Below are positions 59,899 to 64,000 of a stretch of 64,000 nt of DNA, piece by piece (position 1 is the first letter of the stretch; each line of letters starts with the position of its first letter). Position numbers and translations under genes: made by a program. The notes below the pieces were generated by a model, which saw only the letters and a program-made list of their open reading frames with translations, searched no databases and was not told the origin of the DNA. The stretch covers positions 494,724,453-494,788,452 of the forward strand of contig CM060923.1 of the NCBI GenBank assembly GCA_030737875.1, in the 5' to 3' direction. Source of the stretch: Allium sativum (taxonomy: Eukaryota > Streptophyta > Magnoliopsida > Asparagales > Amaryllidaceae).

Positions 59899-61300
59899 CT
59901 AACAGTTCAAGGAATCGAGTGGTCTAACAAAATTAGTAAAACCACTCACAGTTGTATTCATATGTTTTGGTACCCAGACTTGTTTGTACAACAAACCATT
60001 TGAATTAACTTTTGTACCCTTAGGAACCCAAATTTGTTTGACTTTAACAAATCCCGTTTTATTTCCTTTTGGGATCCAAGAATGTTTAAATGGTTTGTTA
60101 TCAAACAAATTTTCATTTCGTTTATGATTCAGAAAATCTTTTGAATTGCTAGAGTTTAAAATTTCAAAACAATCTTTACCAAAACAATTTGAAGAGTTTT
60201 CAAATCATTTGAATTCAGCCTATCAAAATGATTGATGTTCCCAAAGACAAGTCTACTTTTATTTCTCGATGAAAATTGATTTTTCAACAACATATTTAAA
60301 AATTTTTCACCATTTGAAAATTTAGCCAATGTTGTTTCAAGTTGTTGAATTTTAGATTTAAGATCAATATTTTCTTTTATTAAATCTGAACAATAGTTTC
60401 TAGTGATCTTACTCTTTTCAAAATCAGTTTCCAAAACCAATTTTTCATCATTAGGAGATTTAATTTTGGTTTGGGACTCAGCAATCTTAGATTCAAAATG
60501 TTTTTGACCTTCAGATTCAAATTTCTTGAGATTTTCAATTTCAGTTTCAAGCCCTTTGAAAATAGTTTCAGTTTTCATCAAACTCTCCTTTTCAAAATAT
60601 TCATGTTTGAAATTAACTTTATCCAACTCCTTTTGCAAAGCATTATTTTTATGGATTTACTCATCTTCATGACATTTCAAAATCAAAATATCATTTCCAA
60701 GTTTTGTACAATTTTCATTAAGATGAGCGAAATCAATTTTCAAATTCATACAATCTTTATAGTTGGAGTTTTCAAGTTTTAATTTAAAATCATTATTTTT
60801 GCATTGTAACTCAGAATTTTTAGATTTCAAAATTTTATTTTTTCGTTGGAGACGATTGACAGTTTTGGTTAAATTATTACAAAGAGAAACCAATTCTTCA
60901 TATGAAAAATCTCCATCATCCGAATCATTAACACCTTCAGTTAAGCACACATCTGAATCTGAGTTGGTAATTGTGAGTTTTGAGCAGTTGTCTTCCTTTC
61001 GTCCATATAATGTACTGAGAGTGCTCCAGATTTCCTATGCAGTTAGACAATGGGAGATAAGGCTATATTGTATATCATCAATGTAAGAATATAAAATATG
61101 AATAGCACGAGAATTAAATCCAATATCGTTCCTATTGACTATATCATACCATTTATAATGCTGTCCCAACATTTAATATCAACATATTTTAAATAGGATT
61201 CCATTTCTGATTTCCAATACAAAAATTCTATGCCATTGAAAATAGTTGGAATAGGACTGGACTGACTCTCTATGGACTCACAACTAGGGATCACCATCTA
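59899..61300 (-). pseudogene. gag of element H, broken
   Basis: Read from 61300 down. The - strand at 61240-61150 encodes a copia-type Gag start (PTIFNGIEFLYWKSEMESYL), soon cut by a stop. Further pieces follow: 60950-60657 (acidic start, then coiled coil), 60638-60156 (long coiled coil with many Lys/Glu/Leu, then SRNKSRLVFGN) and, after a frameshift, 60108-59899 with three W-[IV]-P-K repeats. This order is what I know from Sirevirus Gag proteins. No clear zinc knuckle was found. Stops at 60657 and 60156, plus frameshifts, make it a pseudogene. Confidence 0.75.
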
Positions 61301-61322
61301 CTCTAGAGTTAACAGAATACCT

Positions 61323-61334
61323 GCTCTGATACCA
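61323..61334 (-). other. Primer-binding site of element H (initiator tRNA-Met)
   Basis: TGGTATCAGAGC on the - strand, two bases from the 5' LTR at 61337. Confidence 0.9.
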
Positions 61335-61336
61335 CT

Positions 61337-64000
61337 TGTTGGATCTAGATTAACCCTAGAGGGGGTAAATAGGGTTTATTGCAATTTATCGCAGAGTTTA
61401 GATATTACAGGATATTATATATATTTCTAGATCATAGAATATAGCAGAAAACGAAATGCAGAAAGGAAATAACACACAGAGATACCCAGCTTTAGCAAAA
61501 TCCTGCCTACTGCTGCGTTCCTAAGGTTTCTACTAGGTGATAGAACAAATCCCGCTTACAAGACCATGTAAACTCGTAATTCCTGCTCCTATTCTAACCC
61601 TACGCTCAAAACCCTAGACTGACCGATATCCCCTTGATCAGATTTCCCTTGATTACGACCCCATAACCAGTAACCTAGATTTTACAGACTCTAGCAACTG
61701 TCAGTCAACACTCTGACTGAATCCCCCTAGATTTTACAGACTCTAGAACTGTTCTTTGTTCAAGTAAAAAACAAAATACAAAACAATACAAAATAAAAGG
61801 AGAAATAGAACCCTAGGATTTAGAAAATAAGGGACATCCCCTTTTTATAATAAGCTAGGGTTTAAACCCATGTAGGTCGGCCCATTTGAAATATGTTGCA
61901 CCCGTTCCCTTTTCTTCTTTTGAAAAAAAATGGCGGCCGATGATAATCGATTTAGGGTTTTTCAAATCCCAAATCAAATTCGATTGCTATTCGATTTTCT
62001 TCTCTGTTGATCTTTGAAACTGAATACTCTCTGATGCTTCACTTTGGATGCACTATCGTCGATTGATTTGGCAGTGGTTATGATCAAAGACAAGTGAGTA
62101 ATTTATAATTTGAATTCTTCGATTTTTTCTTTGAATTGTTGTGTTGGTTATTTTGATATGGATGCCTGTGATGAAATGGTGATTTTATAGGATAACTCAA
62201 ACCCTAGAATACTCTGATTTCAATTATGATTCGATCTAAAATTTTGCTACTTTCCTTGATTGAATTATTTCCCTGATTTTGTGACTTCCTCTTCCGGTTG
62301 CCTTGATTAAGTTTCAGCTTTGAATGATTGGATGAAACAGATTAATTGTTGCCTTAATATGCCTCAATTAAAAACTGATTTGAATTTGAATATGCTTGAA
62401 AAAGAATTGCCATGACTATCATACTTGATTTGCTCGGCTTTTTCTTGAATTTGAAAAGATTATTTCTGGCCAAAAATAGAAAAAATGACAAGCAATATTC
62501 TGTGATTAAAATTTTCCCAAAAAAGCTTTCTCCCTTTAAAACTGTTGCCAAAGAAAAAACTTGATTTATTCTGATTTTTTATGCGTATTTATCTAAAAAA
62601 AACTTTTGGCAATCTGGAATCAACATTAAATACTTGCCAAAAACTGTATTGATATATTTCCTGATCATCTCTCGGCTAATTCTGGGAATTGATTTTAGAT
62701 TTATTGTTCCCTTGAACAATTCTTGATTGATTGATTTCTGGAAACAAATTAAAGATTTTCCCTTTTTGATCACTGACTATTTTCCAAACAATGATCTACA
62801 CTGATGAACATGCATTTTCACCACTGTTCTAAAATCATTTACTATATTATAAATGCTGTTTTATTTCTGGAACAATTTGGCAAATAATCTGCTCCACATG
62901 ATTTGTTTAAAACTGGAAAGTGGTTTTCAATTTTGTTGCCTAGAAAAAGTTTCCTGATTGATGCGGCTTCCCACTTGATTTCATGCATGCCAGTTTTGTC
63001 TTGCCAATTCTTTCACCAAACTGTGTTCACACATATATCTTTACATGTCCACTTATAGTATGCTGCACTTGGTTTTGCCGTGTTCACTTGCTTGTTAAAT
63101 TACACATGAAACCGCTGAGTTGCTCATTGATATCATGTTGAGCTCCACTGAGATTTGTTCCTTATCATCCATTTTGTAGTTGCTGAAATTCCTGTATCTT
63201 GACCACTATGCTGTTTGTATACCATTCAGTTATATCACCATACAGTTGTGCTTCACTGTTTGAGCTGTGTTAATTTCATTCTTCTTGAAAGCACATTGGC
63301 TTGATTTTGTGTGCACCATTTACTTGTCGATTTCTACATGTACTTGTCGTCACTGTTTTTGCTGAGAAATATATTCTCACATTGTTTGGGCTGATCTGTC
63401 ACTGTTGTCACTTGTTCTAGCTTGATCTGCCATGTAGATGATGGGCTGATCACTTCTATATGCTCTGTTTTTTTTGAACCTGTCTCAACCAATTCTGTTT
63501 GACATGAGTTGTATGTGTATAGTTGCACTTACACATGCTTGAGTATTGTTGCTAAGCTTCATTACATGTTGCATTCATTTTTGCTCGGCTATGCTTGTAT
63601 TTGAAGTTGCATACTTGTTTGGGTTGTGTTTGACCTTTCTGGCTTGACTATGAACTGTGCACTGAGTCGAGAAGGTCCACATGGCTACTCCTCAGTTGCT
63701 CGTTGATTGGCGAGGTAGTGCACACATGTATATTTATACACGTATGTATATGCAGCCATTCAGACAATTCTCCTGTCCCTGCACTGACATACATATATAT
63801 GCTGTCTGCCTTATGGTATTTACAGTGTATCACTATGAATATCACAAGCTGTTTAGACATAGTCGATTGGATATGAAAATCAGACCGTGTCAGAAAAATG
63901 ATGAGAAACACACCGAAATTATGAGGCAAATAAAATTTTTAACAATAAAAATTATATCTGCTAGAATTTAGAAATTATTTATGTACAGGATACTGTGTGT
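61337..64000 (-). mobile_element. Element H, 5' LTR, cut by the window end
   Basis: It starts TGTTGGATCTAGATT on the + strand and matches the left LTR through the G insertion point at about 63630. About 630 bp of it should lie outside the window. It is uninterrupted. Confidence 0.88.
61842..61849 (-). promoter_or_regulatory. TATA box of element H
   Basis: TATAAAAA on the - strand, in the context GCTTATTATAAAAAGGGG, about 505 bp from the LTR-internal junction. The left LTR has TATGAAAA at the same place (42857-42864). Confidence 0.5.

Larger units (their letters stand above)
42332..64000 (-). mobile_element. Element H: Sirevirus-like copia element, gag only, split by G
   Basis: The left (3') LTR is 42332-44645 plus 56071-57051. 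The internal region is 57052-61336. The right (5') LTR starts at 61337 and runs past the window end. An initiator-tRNA-Met PBS lies at 61323-61334 and several polypurine tracts at 57055-57285, so H reads on the - strand. The gag remnants have a copia-type N-terminal pattern, coiled coils and repeated W-[IV]-P-K motifs. These and the multiple PPTs are features described for Sireviruses. No protease, integrase, RT or RNase H is visible in 57300-59800. AAGAT (42327-42331) should be its target duplication. Confidence 0.8.

Overview
This is plant nuclear DNA made almost entirely of nested LTR retrotransposons. I see no convincing host gene, rRNA, tRNA or CRISPR array. The plant assignment rests on the element lineages: Ty3/gypsy Tekay-like chromoviruses, a Ty3/gypsy Tat-lineage element with a second (archaeal-type) RNase H, and a Sirevirus-like Ty1/copia element. 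It also rests on initiator-tRNA-Met primer sites of the form TGGTATCAGAGC and on 5-bp target duplications. The species cannot be told from this window. Labels A to I are mine. Layout: a GC-rich scrap (1-289); LTR A (290-5431, + strand), apparently inserted in LTR C (5432-9014, +); a 181-bp spacer; solo LTR B (9196-13525, +, duplication CTTAT); LTR D (13540-17889, -), related to C but inverted. Next is element E (17895-41434, -, duplication TCAAG), a decayed Tekay-like element. Its left (3') LTR is split by element F (18459-32597, +, duplication TAAAC). F is a 14.1-kb Tat-lineage element with 872-bp LTRs that differ at only about four positions. After E come 342 bp of unassigned DNA, then a fragment of a G-related LTR (I, 41782-42331). 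I is interrupted by element H (42332 to beyond the window end, -), a Sirevirus-like element with gag remnants but no visible pol. The left (3') LTR of H is split by element G (44646-56065, -, duplication GGTTT), a nearly intact 11.4-kb Tekay-like element whose gag-pol frame has one stop. How the genes work together: each coding region serves only its own element, as Gag coat, protease, reverse transcriptase, RNase H and integrase of a copy-and-paste cycle. F also carries an antisense, apparently spliced gene between pol and the 3' LTR. It encodes a protein with a gypsy-type-transposon-like N-terminal domain, an SR-rich segment, a long coiled coil and a lysine-rich tail, and it has its own TATA box. 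Between pol and this gene lie a copy of the LTR stem-loop and a 76-bp tandem repeat. The relative order of insertion is D before E before F, and I before H before G. The observations most worth a second look are a sharply bounded 640-bp identity tract between the otherwise 6-7% diverged LTRs of H, the antisense gene of F with its promoter, and the shared stem-loop and 76-bp array of F.
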